A DNA stretch of 64,000 nucleotides from an uncultured Clostridia bacterium (GTDB lineage Bacteria > Bacillota > Clostridia > Lachnospirales > CAG-274), in the NCBI GenBank assembly GCA_947630475.1, contig CANRHR010000002.1:124001-188000 (forward strand). The letters are read 5' to 3'. The translations under genes and the position numbers were made by a program. The notes beneath the pieces are model-generated. The model saw only the letters and a program-made list of their open reading frames with translations. It did no database searches and was not told the origin of the DNA. Shown here in pieces: positions 53,072 to 62,338 of this stretch (position 1 is its first letter; each line of letters begins with the position of its first letter).

Positions 53072-53671
53072 TTAAAGCATTCCGGAAAAGCCCAAAAAGG
53101 CTATTGACATCAGGCCAGCCGTTATCAATGCTATCGGAAAGCCCTGAAGAGGCTTAAGAATATGACATCTTGCGATTCTCTCTCTTATGCCGGCAAATAA
53201 TACAATGGCAAGAGTAAAGCCGACAGCCGCTCCTATACCGTTTACCATAGATTCGATAAAACCATAGTTTGAATCCATATTTAATACAGTTACACCCAAA
53301 ACAGCACAGTTTGTTGTAATAAGCGGAAGATATACGCCAAGCGCCTGATAAAGAGATGGTGAAGATTTTTTAATAAACATTTCAACAAACTGAACCAAAG
53401 ATGCTATTATCAATATGAAAGCAATGTTATAAAGGAAAGATAAATCTGATTCTCCTATCGGCAGTGTTATGATTATCTTTGTGAGTATGCAGTTATAAAC
53501 TACCCATGTTGCCGCTGAGGCAAGAGTCATAACGAATATAACGGCTACGCCCATGCCTGCCGCCGTTTCTACTTTCTTTGATACGCCAAGGAAAGGGCAG
53601 ATACCTAAGAATTTAGAAAAAATAAAGTTATTGACAAAAATAGCCGCAATTAAAATTGTAAATAAATGCAT
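53072..53671 (-). CDS. rnfA: Rnf complex subunit A
   Basis: A 199-aa integral membrane subunit with six spans (opening FTILIAAIFVNNFIFSKFLGICPFLGVSKKVETAAGMG). RnfA and RnfE are homologous, inverted partners that form the ion path and share a buried iron-sulfur centre whose cysteines are visible here (GICPFLG, TTNCAVLG). GGAGG lies before the ATG. Confidence 0.95.
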   Translation of the reverse strand: MHLFTILIAAIFVNNFIFSKFLGICPFLGVSKKVETAAGMGVAVIFVMTLASAATWVVYNCILTKIIITLPIGESDLSFLYNIAFILIIASLVQFVEMFIKKSSPSLYQALGVYLPLITTNCAVLGVTVLNMDSNYGFIESMVNGIGAAVGFTLAIVLFAGIRERIARCHILKPLQGFPIALITAGLMSIAFLGFSGML

Positions 53672-53685
53672 CAGTATCCACCTCC

Positions 53686-54282
53686 TCAGTTAGATTTTCT
53701 GTTTCTGATACAATTTATAATTACCATCAAGAGTGCAAGAGTAAAGAATGCACCCGGAGGCAAAATCATAAGAAGTGTCTTTGGGAAAGCTTCCGGCAAA
53801 ATTGCAAGGCCTAATATTGATCCTCCGCCAAGAAGCTCACGAACGCAGCCTATAAGACCAAGCGCAACGGTAAAGCCCAAGCCCATTCCGATACCGTCGA
53901 AAAGAGAAGCGATACAGCCGTTTTTGCCTGCGAATGCCTCTGCACGGGCAAGAATTATACAGTTAACAACTATAAGCGGTATAAACATACCCAAAGATGC
54001 ATTAAGTGCAGGAACGAATGCCTTTAAAAGCATCTGAACCATTGTAACAAAGCTCGCTATAACCACAATATAGCAAGGTATTCTTACCTGATCGGGAACA
54101 AACTTTCGTATAAGAGAAATAACTATGTTTGAGCAGGTTAAAACTGCTGTTGTTGCAAGCCCCATACCTATTCCGTTTTCAACGCTTGTGGTTACGGCGA
54201 GGGTAGGACACATACCGATTACCTGTACGAAGGTTGGGTTTTCATCAAAAATACCATTTTTTACAATTTTTACAGGATTCAT
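53686..54282 (-). CDS. rnfE: Rnf complex subunit E
   Basis: A 198-aa six-span membrane subunit related to RnfA. FVQVIGMCPTLAVTTSVENGIGMG and IVVNCIILARAEAFA carry the conserved cysteines, and the C-terminal region includes LILPPGAFFTLAL. Its ATG shares one base with the rnfG stop region, so the two genes are closely coupled. Confidence 0.95.
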   Translation of the reverse strand: MNPVKIVKNGIFDENPTFVQVIGMCPTLAVTTSVENGIGMGLATTAVLTCSNIVISLIRKFVPDQVRIPCYIVVIASFVTMVQMLLKAFVPALNASLGMFIPLIVVNCIILARAEAFAGKNGCIASLFDGIGMGLGFTVALGLIGCVRELLGGGSILGLAILPEAFPKTLLMILPPGAFFTLALLMVIINCIRNRKSN

Positions 54283-54872
54283 TAGTTTGCCCCTCCTTCT
54301 TTAAGAATATTTTTAAAATAAAAATCGGCTGCTGTATTTGCGGCGTTTGAAACGGCTCTTGATGTGATGGTAGCGCCTGTTAATGAATGTATTTCGCCGC
54401 CGTCTTTATCTACCTTTATTTTGCCGTCGCCGCCTTCCATACCGATAAACTGTTTGCAGAAATTTGCGTCTGTTTTTACATTTGCTCCAAGGCCCGGAGT
54501 TTCATTAGAACAGTCTATAGCGGAAAGCCCTGTGATTTTGCCCTCTGTATCTATGCCGTACATAAGCTTAAGACCGGAACCGAAGCCTTTTGTTTCAACT
54601 GAAATAGCATAGCCGATAATATTTCCGTCTGCGTCTTTTGCAGCAATATAGCTTGTTACCTCTGAATCGGGATCTTCAACATTTACAATGTCATTTTCCG
54701 TTAAAGCATCGGCGTTGACTTCAGGAAGAACAACTTTTACGCTTTCTATTGTTGTGTTAAGGTCAGCCTGTTTTATTGGTGCGGCTGTTATATAGTTTAC
54801 ATAGCCTAAAATTGCAGCGGCTATTGCGGCGATTATCAGAAGCGCAATGCCGGGTTTTATAGCATCATGCAT
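54282..54872 (-). CDS. rnfG: Rnf complex subunit G (flavoprotein)
   Basis: A 196-aa protein with one N-terminal membrane helix (about 8-30) and an extracytoplasmic FMN domain. FMN is bound to a threonine in the motif seen as SLTGATITS near residue 175. RnfG passes electrons between the membrane and soluble parts of the complex. It overlaps rnfD by eight bases. Confidence 0.95.
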   Translation of the reverse strand: MHDAIKPGIALLIIAAIAAAILGYVNYITAAPIKQADLNTTIESVKVVLPEVNADALTENDIVNVEDPDSEVTSYIAAKDADGNIIGYAISVETKGFGSGLKLMYGIDTEGKITGLSAIDCSNETPGLGANVKTDANFCKQFIGMEGGDGKIKVDKDGGEIHSLTGATITSRAVSNAANTAADFYFKNILKEGGAN

Positions 54873-55851
54873 TTTTCTTCACCTCCCCAAAGATTTTAGG
54901 TTTAGTGTATCTGTCAATCAACGGAACACAAAGGTTCATCAAAAGTATAGAATAAGAAACGCCTTCGGGATATCCGCCAAAAATTCTTATAAGAGTTGTT
55001 ATTAAGCCGCAGCCGATTCCCATAATAATTTGTCCGACAGGAGTTACGGGTGAAGAAGCGTAATCGGTTGCCATAAAGAAAGCGCCAAGCATAAGTCCGC
55101 CTGTAAAAATTTCGTAAAGAGGCAGTCTGTTAGGAGCTATTCCCGTATATTTAAATATAGATGTAAGAATAAGTACAGTTAAAATATAGCTTACGGGTAT
55201 TTTCCAAGAAATAACCTTTCTTACTATAAGATAAATGCCGCCCAATATTAATGCAACAGCGCAGGTTTCTCCTATTGTGCCGCCGATGTTGCCGAAAATT
55301 GCATTTACAAAATCAGAGCTTGAAACTGTTAAAATATCTTTGCTTTCGGCGATCTGAGCAAGTGGTGTAGCGGCTGAAATGCCGTCTATGCCTATTACGC
55401 CCTTAGCGGTTTGAGTAAAGGCTCCGCCTGTTGTAAGCGTGGGGTATGACGCAACAAGAAATGCTCTTGCCGCAAGAGCCGGGTTTATAAAGTTTTGACC
55501 AAGCCCGCCAAAAACCTGCTTTGCAACAACTATAGCAAAAAATCCGCCTACAATAGGAAGCCATACAGGTGATGATACCGGAAGATTAAGCGCAAGCAAA
55601 AGACCCGTTACCAATGCGGATAAATCCGTTACCGTTACAGGCTGTTTTGTAAGCTTCTGATATCCTGCTTCGAATAATACACAGGAAGCCATAGAAATTA
55701 TCATAAGAAGCAAAGCCTTAAAGCCGAAAAAGTATATGCCCATAATTGAGGCAGGAGCTAATGCTATAAGTACGTCACCCATTATTTTTTCTATAGAATC
55801 ATTGGAACGAATATGAGGGGTTGACGATACAAGTAATTTTAAATTTTCCAT
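54865..55851 (-). CDS. rnfD: Rnf complex subunit D
   Basis: A 328-aa membrane subunit with about ten spans. It shows SSTPHIRSNDSIEKIMGDVLIALAP, a flavinylation segment SAATPLAQ (about residue 160), NPALAARAFL and FMATDYASSPVTPVG. RnfD is the probable ion-translocating subunit. Homologous to NqrB. Confidence 0.95.
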   Translation of the reverse strand: MENLKLLVSSTPHIRSNDSIEKIMGDVLIALAPASIMGIYFFGFKALLLMIISMASCVLFEAGYQKLTKQPVTVTDLSALVTGLLLALNLPVSSPVWLPIVGGFFAIVVAKQVFGGLGQNFINPALAARAFLVASYPTLTTGGAFTQTAKGVIGIDGISAATPLAQIAESKDILTVSSSDFVNAIFGNIGGTIGETCAVALILGGIYLIVRKVISWKIPVSYILTVLILTSIFKYTGIAPNRLPLYEIFTGGLMLGAFFMATDYASSPVTPVGQIIMGIGCGLITTLIRIFGGYPEGVSYSILLMNLCVPLIDRYTKPKIFGEVKKNA

Positions 55852-55868
55852 TTTTATTCTCCTCCCTT

Positions 55869-57197
55869 TTATTTCTTTCTCTTAGCAGCCATAACAGCTC
55901 GCTTAGTTGCCCTGATAGTCTGGGCAAGATGTCTTTTGGCAGGGCATATATATGAGCAAGAGCCGCATTCTATGCAGTCAAGGCCGTGATTTGCCTCAAA
56001 AGCTGCCATATCGTTTGCCAGAATATCCGAATTAAGCGTTGCCGGCATAAGCCCCATAGGACAGGCGCCTATACATTTGCCGCAGCGAATACAGTTTCTT
56101 TCGGGAGGAAGAGCGGCAGCTTTTTCGGTGAAAGCAAGAATAGCAGAAGATGTTTTTATGATTGGCACATCTATTGAGAATATTGCCTGACCCATCATAG
56201 GTCCTCCTGCAATTATTTTTCTGGGCTCTTCACTGAACCCTCCCGTCATCTCTATAAGCTCTCTGAAGCTCATACCGATTCTTACTTGATAATTTCCGGG
56301 GTTTTTAACGGCATCACCTGAAAGAGTTACTATTCTTCTCATGAGAGGTCTGTCTTTTACAACCGCACGCTCTATTGCCAAAACGGTATCTACATTATCC
56401 ACTATGCAGCCGGCATCGGCAGGCAAAGCGCCTGAAGGAACTTCTCTTTTTGTAACTGCATATATGAGCTGTTTTTCTGAGCCCTGAGGATATTTCGTTT
56501 TAAGAGCAATTACAGAAATTTTGGATTTTGACGCCACAGCTTTTTCCAAGGCTTCTATTGCGTCGGGCTTGTTTACCTCAATTGCTATATAGCCTTTCGC
56601 ATCGGGGTGGAGCATAAGCATAATTTCAAGACCTTTAACAACTCTTTCGGTTTTTTCCAAAAGGACTCTGTGGTCTGTTGTAAGGTAAGGCTCACACTCA
56701 GCGGCGTTTACTATTATTGAATCGATTTTTTTATCCGCAGGAGGATTAAGCTTAACATGAGTAGGAAAGCCTGCGCCGCCAAGGCCTACTATACCGGCAT
56801 TTTTAATTTTGTCTAAAATTTTCTGCCTGCTTATTCCTTCTATGTTAGTATCCTTTCCTAAAGAAGGATCCTCCTCAAGCTTAGCGTCATTTTCAATTAT
56901 TATGGCGTTTACCATAGCGCCGCTTGGCGTTAAAACCGGCTTGATATCCTTTACTGTGCCGGAAATTGAAGAATGAATCGGTGATGACATAAAAGCATCG
57001 CTTTCGGCAATTTTTTGTCCTAAAAGAACCCTCTCGCCCTTTTGCACAATAGGAGAGCAGGGGGCGCCGATGTGTTGGCTCATAGGAAAAGCCAGCAAAG
57101 CGCCTTCCTTTGGCATCAAAATATCAATGGGTTTTTCATTTGTATACTTTTTGCCATCGGGCGGATGAACACCTCTTTTGAAGGTTTGAGTATTCAT
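55869..57197 (-). CDS. rnfC: Rnf complex subunit C (NADH-binding)
   Basis: A 442-aa peripheral subunit. The N-terminus has the RnfC barrel-sandwich domain (GVHPPDGKKYTN), the NADH/FMN fold includes GIVGLGGAGFPTHVKL, and two [4Fe-4S] motifs lie near the C-terminus (CIRCGKCIGACPMGL, CIECGSCSYICPAKRHL). It is the site of NAD+ reduction. First gene of the rnf operon; GGAGGT precedes the ATG. I could not pick out a convincing promoter or Rex site upstream. Confidence 0.96.
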   Translation of the reverse strand: MNTQTFKRGVHPPDGKKYTNEKPIDILMPKEGALLAFPMSQHIGAPCSPIVQKGERVLLGQKIAESDAFMSSPIHSSISGTVKDIKPVLTPSGAMVNAIIIENDAKLEEDPSLGKDTNIEGISRQKILDKIKNAGIVGLGGAGFPTHVKLNPPADKKIDSIIVNAAECEPYLTTDHRVLLEKTERVVKGLEIMLMLHPDAKGYIAIEVNKPDAIEALEKAVASKSKISVIALKTKYPQGSEKQLIYAVTKREVPSGALPADAGCIVDNVDTVLAIERAVVKDRPLMRRIVTLSGDAVKNPGNYQVRIGMSFRELIEMTGGFSEEPRKIIAGGPMMGQAIFSIDVPIIKTSSAILAFTEKAAALPPERNCIRCGKCIGACPMGLMPATLNSDILANDMAAFEANHGLDCIECGSCSYICPAKRHLAQTIRATKRAVMAAKRKK

Positions 57198-57533
57198 TTT
57201 TTTACCTCCTTTATTTTTAATTGGTACAATGCTGTTTATGCTTTAAAATGTAAATATCATAATATAATAATTAATTTTTATTAATCAGAATTTACAAAAT
57301 ATTACACAGTGACAGACCAATACTCTATTTAATATAATAATATATTTTGTTGAAAAGTACAAGTGCTGATGAAAAAAAAGAATGAATTTTGTAAAAAGCG
57401 TCTTTTGCAAAAGAAGAAATCTTACTTTAGTTTGTTTATCCAACTAATATTTAATATGTCTTTGTTTTATAATTTATTCCGGCTTAATTGCTGACTAAAA
57501 AAATTTCGCATAAAAGCGTTAATTAATTTTTGC

Positions 57534-57562
57534 TTGTAAAAATGGGCTTAATATAATAAAAT
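57534..57562 (+). promoter_or_regulatory. Promoter of luxS
   Basis: TTGTAA (57534-57539), a 17-base spacer and TAAAAT (57557-57562), about 80 bases before luxS. The rest of 57198-57533 is AT-rich and contains nothing I can name. Confidence 0.6.
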
Positions 57563-57642
57563 AACTATAATAAACAAATATTAAAACAGAGTTGCCAATT
57601 AGGCAAAAAATTATAAAACAAAAAATTACGGAGGTAATAAAA

Positions 57643-58119
57643 ATGGAAGTAGCAAGTTTTTCCGTTGATCATGACAGAATGTTAAGAGGGGTTTATGTTT
57701 CAAGAAAGGATAAGGTAGGAGATGAAATACTTACAACCTTTGATATAAGAATGAAACTTCCAAATAAAGAACCTGTATTGGATAACCCTGCCATACATAC
57801 ACTGGAACATCTTATGGCAGTTTATTTAAGATCCGAAAAAAATTGGGCGGATAAGGTTATTTATGTTGGACCTATGGGCTGCCGCACGGGTATGTATCTT
57901 ATTTTAAAAGGTGATTTGGAAAGCTGTGATATTATCGATCTTCTGAAAGATACATTTAAATATGCCGCTGATTTTGAAGGAGATGTTCCGGCTGCCCAGT
58001 CAAAGCAGTGCGGAAATTATCTTGATCATAATCTTGTTTTTGCCAAATACGAGGCAAAAAAATATTATGATGAGGTTCTTTCGGATATAAAAGAAGAAAA
58101 TATGATTTATCCTGCATAA
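57643..58119 (+). CDS. luxS: S-ribosylhomocysteine lyase
   Basis: LuxS cleaves S-ribosylhomocysteine to homocysteine and the precursor of autoinducer 2, in the activated methyl cycle. The 158-aa protein starts MEVASFSVDHDRMLRGVYVS and shows the metal site HTLEHL (His, His), the second-shell GPMGCRTGMYL cysteine and the final QCGNYLDH. I chose the ATG at 57643, preceded by CGGAGG; the longer frame has no ribosome site. Confidence 0.96.
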   Translation: MEVASFSVDHDRMLRGVYVSRKDKVGDEILTTFDIRMKLPNKEPVLDNPAIHTLEHLMAVYLRSEKNWADKVIYVGPMGCRTGMYLILKGDLESCDIIDLLKDTFKYAADFEGDVPAAQSKQCGNYLDHNLVFAKYEAKKYYDEVLSDIKEENMIYPA

Positions 58120-58164
58120 AATTAAGCCTTTTATTTATGTTGCAGTTTCAGAGGGTGATAAAAT

Positions 58165-58995
58165 ATGTCGTATGATGATGATTTTATTAAAGTAAAGGCA
58201 TCATCGCCTGAGCTTGAGAAAAAAATTCATATTAAAATAACCGATGCAAAGGAAAAGATATATTGGTATATTAAGTTTAATATTATGCTTGATGAAGAAT
58301 CCATAACAAATGAAAATATGTTTGTTACCGACAGAGAGGGCTATATCTTAAATACCGAAATAAAATACAAAAAAAGAAAAAATCTTATTGTTATATCACC
58401 TCTTGATGATTATGCAGAGGGAGTCTATTATATATTAAATATAACAAAAAATGTTCGCTCGGAAAATCTTAACAATCTAAAAAACGACATACACATTCTT
58501 TTTAAAATAAAGGAAAACAGGGTGTCGGATTTTGTTATTCTTCCTCCAAATGTTATAGTCCCGAAGCCTATTTTCAGAATAAGAAAGCCTCAGGGCAAAG
58601 ACGAAGAAACAAAGCCTTCATCAACAAAGCTTTATTCTTTTGATAAATATATAAACAGAGCCGATATGCTTGATAAACTGCCTATGGCGGATTTAAGCTT
58701 TAATCCCATTTTAGGGGCAATAGGAATTATACTTACCTTTGCAAGCCTGTTTTTAAAAAATATAGTGATTATGGGAATATGCGGCTTTATTGCGCTTATG
58801 GGGCTTATACATATTGTTTTTCAGTTAACAAGGCCGGGGTTTCGTTCGGATTTTGTTTATAACAGAGGAGTAAAAAAATTTAATAAAGATGATTTTGACA
58901 AGGCTGCAATGCTTTTTGATAAAGCGCTGAAAATCAACCCGAATAATGAATATGCCGAGTATGCAAAAAATAAAATGTCATATTACAAGGAGTAA
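58165..58995 (+). CDS. Membrane protein with C-terminal TPR, unknown function
   Basis: A 276-aa protein I do not recognise as a named family. Residues about 10-120 look like a beta-sandwich (Ig-like) domain. About 120-180 is linker. Two hydrophobic helices follow (about 184-202 and 205-225) and a C-terminal tetratricopeptide unit (KKFNKDDFDKAAMLFDKALKINPNNEYAEYAKN). The gene ends three bases before ruvA, which suggests co-transcription with ruvAB without implying a role in recombination. Confidence 0.78.
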   Translation: MSYDDDFIKVKASSPELEKKIHIKITDAKEKIYWYIKFNIMLDEESITNENMFVTDREGYILNTEIKYKKRKNLIVISPLDDYAEGVYYILNITKNVRSENLNNLKNDIHILFKIKENRVSDFVILPPNVIVPKPIFRIRKPQGKDEETKPSSTKLYSFDKYINRADMLDKLPMADLSFNPILGAIGIILTFASLFLKNIVIMGICGFIALMGLIHIVFQLTRPGFRSDFVYNRGVKKFNKDDFDKAAMLFDKALKINPNNEYAEYAKNKMSYYKE

Positions 58996-58998
58996 ACT

Positions 58999-59601
58999 AT
59001 GATTGGTTATATAAAAGGAAAGCTTGAATATATAGGCAATGGCTTTGTTTTGATAGAAAATAACGGCATAGGCTATAATATTCAAGTTTCGTCAGGCACT
59101 CAGGCAGGGCTGTCCAATCTTAAAAATGAAGTGAAGCTTTATACATATATGTATGTTAAGGAAGATGAGCTTTCGCTTATAGGTTTTTTAAGTATGGATG
59201 AACTTAATATGTTTTCTCTGCTTATAACAGTTTCGGGGGTTGGGCCTAAGGGCGCTTTATCTCTTCTTAATACGTTAACTCCTTATAAAATTTCATTGGC
59301 TGTTATAACAGGAGATATAAAGACTCTTTCTCAAGGGCAGGGCATAGGCAAAAAAATTGCGCAAAGAATTGCCCTTGAGCTTAAAGATAAAATAAAGCCT
59401 GAGGATGCCTTTGATTTCAGCGATACTGATATTGCCAAAATCGAAAAAAATGACGACCCTTGTATGAGTGAAGCTGTTGAGGCGCTTATTGCCCTTGGCT
59501 TTAGCAGGGCGGAAGCCGTAAAGAGCGTTTGTGCCGTTTATGAGGAAGGTATGCAGTCAAGCAGGCTCATAAGCTTAGCCCTTAAAAATATCAATAATTA
59601 A
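58999..59601 (+). CDS. ruvA: Holliday junction DNA helicase subunit RuvA
   Basis: RuvA binds four-way junctions and loads RuvB. The 200-aa protein starts MIGYIKGKLEYIGNGFVLIENNGIGYNIQVS (OB fold), has the helix-hairpin-helix GVGPKGALSLL and GIGKKIAQRIALELKDK, and a C-terminal domain SEAVEALIALGFSRAEA that contacts RuvB. AAGGAG precedes the ATG. Confidence 0.96.
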   Translation: MIGYIKGKLEYIGNGFVLIENNGIGYNIQVSSGTQAGLSNLKNEVKLYTYMYVKEDELSLIGFLSMDELNMFSLLITVSGVGPKGALSLLNTLTPYKISLAVITGDIKTLSQGQGIGKKIAQRIALELKDKIKPEDAFDFSDTDIAKIEKNDDPCMSEAVEALIALGFSRAEAVKSVCAVYEEGMQSSRLISLALKNINN

Positions 59602-59630
59602 GCGGCTTGGTTTAAAAATAACAGAAGCAG

Positions 59631-60644
59631 GTGATTAAAATAGAACGAAGGATCATTACATCTGATTTAAGGCAGGAAGATTTTGAATCGGAGGTTAAAC
59701 TAAGGCCGCAAAGCTTTGATAAATATATAGGTCAGCAAAAGGTTAAAGCCAGTATGAAGGTTTATATACAGGCTGCAAAACAAAGGGGAGAGCCTCTTGA
59801 TCATATTCTGCTTTATGGGCCTCCGGGGCTTGGCAAAACCACTCTCTCCAACATTATAGCAAATGAAATGGGTGTAGGGATAAAAATAACATCCGGACCG
59901 GCTGTTGAAAGAGCCGGAGATATGGCAGCTATACTTAATTCCCTTAATGAAGGGGATATTCTTTTTATAGATGAGATACACAGGCTTAACAGGCAGATAG
60001 AAGAGGTTCTTTATTCGGCTATGGAGGATTTCGCTCTTGATATAGTTATAGGAAAGGGGCCTGCCGCAAAGAGCATAAGAGTTGATCTGCCTAAATTTAC
60101 TTTGATAGGAGCAACAACAAGAATAGGACTTTTAACAAATCCATTAAGAGATAGATTTGGCGTTATAAGCCGTCTTGAGATGTACAATACGCAGGAGCTT
60201 AAAGAGATTATACTTCAATCCGCCAATGCTTTGAAAACAGAAATAAGCGATGCCGGAGCGCAAGAGCTTGCAAGGCGCTCCAGAGGTACGCCGAGAATTG
60301 CAAACAGGCTTTTAAAGAGAGTAAGAGATTTTGCCCAGGTTAGGTATGATGGAGTAATATCAGATGAAGTTGCAAAGACAACATTGGATATTCTTGAGGT
60401 TGACAAAAGAGGGCTTGATAATGTTGACAGGGATGTTTTGCTTACAATGATTAAAAAATTTGCAGGAGGTCCTGTGGGGCTTGATACCCTTGCGGCATCT
60501 GTAAACGAAGAAAAGGATGCCATAGAAGAGGTTTATGAGCCTTATCTTATTCAGCTTGGCTTTATTAAAAGAACACCCAGAGGAAGAGTTGTGACAGAGC
60601 TTGGTTACAGGCATTTTGGCTTTGAAGCTCCCGGCGGCAATTAA
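59631..60644 (+). CDS. ruvB: Holliday junction DNA helicase motor RuvB
   Basis: RuvB is the AAA+ motor of branch migration. The protein of about 335 aa has the Walker [10 protein letters not shown], Walker [19 protein letters not shown], sensor motif [20 protein letters not shown] and winged-helix end [21 protein letters not shown]. The start is uncertain. The usual Met position (M-E-R-R-I-I-T in relatives) is an ATA codon at 59640, well spaced after AGGTGATT, whereas the only standard start nearby is a GTG at 59631, itself part of that ribosome site. Coordinates use the GTG. Confidence 0.92.
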   Translation: MIKIERRIITSDLRQEDFESEVKLRPQSFDKYIGQQKVKASMKVYIQAAKQRGEPLDHILLYGPPGLGKTTLSNIIANEMGVGIKITSGPAVERAGDMAAILNSLNEGDILFIDEIHRLNRQIEEVLYSAMEDFALDIVIGKGPAAKSIRVDLPKFTLIGATTRIGLLTNPLRDRFGVISRLEMYNTQELKEIILQSANALKTEISDAGAQELARRSRGTPRIANRLLKRVRDFAQVRYDGVISDEVAKTTLDILEVDKRGLDNVDRDVLLTMIKKFAGGPVGLDTLAASVNEEKDAIEEVYEPYLIQLGFIKRTPRGRVVTELGYRHFGFEAPGGN

Positions 60645-60676
60645 AACAAAGCTATTGTTTAGGAAGGGCGGATATT

Positions 60677-61315
60677 ATGTTTAAAATAAAATATAACTCA
60701 CCTGTTATTTTAACCTATGCGCTTATATGCATAGCTGCTTTGGCTCTGGATTCGTTTGTACGGGGAGATTGGAATTACTTTTTTTTCAGTGTATACAGAT
60801 TTAGGGCTGATGATTTTTTAGGATATTTAAGGCTTTTTACCCATATTATAGGGCATATTAATTTTGAACACTTATTCGGAAATTTTACGATTATTCTTTT
60901 GGTTGGGCCTATGCTGGAGGAGAAATATTCTTCATCTAAAATATTGATTATGATTATATTTACGGCTTTTATAACAGGCATTATTCATATATTGTTTTCG
61001 GATGCGATACTGCTTGGAGCAAGCGGGATTGCCTTTATGTTCATTATTTTAAGCAGCTTTGCAAACATAGAAAAGGGCAGGATACCGCTTACTTTGATTG
61101 TTGTACTTATTATGTATATCGGGCAGGAAATTGTAAACGGTTTTTCAAATGCAGATAATATTTCTCAGCTTACACATATAATAGGCGGATTTTGCGGCGC
61201 TGTTTTCGGCTTTATATTCACTAATCAGGCAAAGCCGCCCGTCAAGCCGGCAAAAACTGTAAAACCGATAAAGGCAGGCAAAGCATATGATGAAAATATT
61301 AAGGAGGATTTATAA
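60677..61315 (+). CDS. Rhomboid family intramembrane serine protease
   Basis: A 212-aa membrane protein with about six spans. The conserved elements of active rhomboids are present: an H and N pair in the second helix region (INFEHLFGNF), the serine motif LGASGIAF and the histidine LTHIIGGFCG. A basic C-terminal tail (about 180-212) follows. Such proteases cut membrane-bound substrates. GGAAGGGCGG lies before the ATG. The substrate is unknown. Confidence 0.85.
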   Translation: MFKIKYNSPVILTYALICIAALALDSFVRGDWNYFFFSVYRFRADDFLGYLRLFTHIIGHINFEHLFGNFTIILLVGPMLEEKYSSSKILIMIIFTAFITGIIHILFSDAILLGASGIAFMFIILSSFANIEKGRIPLTLIVVLIMYIGQEIVNGFSNADNISQLTHIIGGFCGAVFGFIFTNQAKPPVKPAKTVKPIKAGKAYDENIKEDL

Positions 61316-61602
61316 TGGGAAGAGCTTTTGTAATAAATATGCCGATAGAGGATTTTATTTTTGAAGTAAGGGAAGAAATTTTAAGCTATGAGCAGATGGG
61401 CGAAAAAAAAGCTCAGCAATGGGAGAACAATTTTAAAAAATGGCTTAATAACGATAAAATAAAGAAAAAAAATATAAAGCTTAAAGGAAATAACAGATTT
61501 TATATTTTAAAAGATGAAAGTGAAATATTTGATATTGTCGATTTATATTTTAATGCCGTTGAACAGGGCAGGGAGGATGAATATTGGAATAATTTTCAAT
61601 AA
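61315..61602 (+). CDS. Hypothetical small protein
   Basis: A 95-aa charged soluble protein without recognised domain (MGRAFVINMPIEDFIFEVREE start; acidic and basic helices after). The rhomboid stop and this ATG share one base, and AGGAGG lies within the end of the rhomboid gene, so it is almost certainly translated. Confidence 0.75.
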   Translation: MGRAFVINMPIEDFIFEVREEILSYEQMGEKKAQQWENNFKKWLNNDKIKKKNIKLKGNNRFYILKDESEIFDIVDLYFNAVEQGREDEYWNNFQ

Positions 61603-61689
61603 AATAAAAGCAGCTTAAAGCTTTAAACAATTATGAATTTTTATCTTAATGACGAATATAATAGTTTTAAAGCTAAGGGAGTTATTTTT

Positions 61690-61830
61690 ATGCTTAAAAA
61701 CAAGCGGGTTATGGGGTTGATTTGTTTATCTATGGGGATTGGAATGCTTACGGTTATATTTTTGCCTTGGTGGGGCTTTATTGCTGCGGCTTTATTGGCT
61801 GTTTACGGCTTTTGGACGCTGTTTTTTTAA
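61690..61830 (+). CDS. Small hydrophobic protein
   Basis: A 46-aa protein with basic N-terminus (MLKNKRVMG) and two short hydrophobic segments around an LPWWGF turn. AAGGGAG precedes the ATG at 61690. Similar small proteins are common in Clostridia as I recall; no function is known. Confidence 0.7.
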   Translation: MLKNKRVMGLICLSMGIGMLTVIFLPWWGFIAAALLAVYGFWTLFF

Positions 61831-61905
61831 CTGCCGAATATTAAATATTAAAACAAAATATAATGATTATATGTATTCATAACCGATAATATCTGTGCAA
61901 TTTTA

Positions 61906-61937
61906 CTGTCGGCAGGAGAGTAAGCTTCTGCCGACAG
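61906..61937. terminator. Hairpin between the small membrane protein gene and rpmB
   Basis: CTGTCGGCAG pairs with CTGCCGACAG around a 12-base loop, between convergent genes. T-runs are weak on both sides. Confidence 0.6.
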
Positions 61938-61988
61938 ATAATTAATTCTCGGCGCCCCATAGACGGAGATTTTCTTAGTTGGTTAAAA

Positions 61989-62189
61989 TCAGATGGCACG
62001 AGTAACCTTATTTGAACGAAGACATCTTGTGCAAATATTTATGGATTTAACGGTACCGTTTTCAATAATTTTAACTTTTTTAACATTAGGCTTCCAAGTT
62101 CTGTTTGCACGACGAGAAACCTGGCTACGATTAATGCTTATTCTGTGTCCTGTTGTTACTTTTTTATTACAAATTTCACATTTAGCCAT
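61989..62189 (-). CDS. rpmB: 50S ribosomal protein L28
   Basis: A 66-aa basic ribosomal protein. MAKCEICNKKVTTGHRISI and INICTRCLRSNKV contain two CxxC pairs, the zinc-binding form of L28, which is retained when zinc is sufficient. AAGGAGGTG precedes the ATG. Confidence 0.95.
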   Translation of the reverse strand: MAKCEICNKKVTTGHRISINRSQVSRRANRTWKPNVKKVKIIENGTVKSINICTRCLRSNKVTRAI

Positions 62190-62338
62190 TATTTACACCT
62201 CCTTAGATTATTAAAAATCACCGATTTCTATTTTATCAGAAAATTAAACCCAATGCAAGGATTATTTTTGCCGAGAATCAAAGCTTTTTAAAGGGATTGA
62301 AAAGCTTTGCGGAGTTTATAGCTTTCCTTAAGCTTTTT

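Noticed and set aside
57198..57400. Rex operator or strong promoter upstream of rnfC
   Set aside because: The region is so AT-rich that partial matches occur often, and none had both half-sites of a Rex palindrome or a well-spaced promoter.
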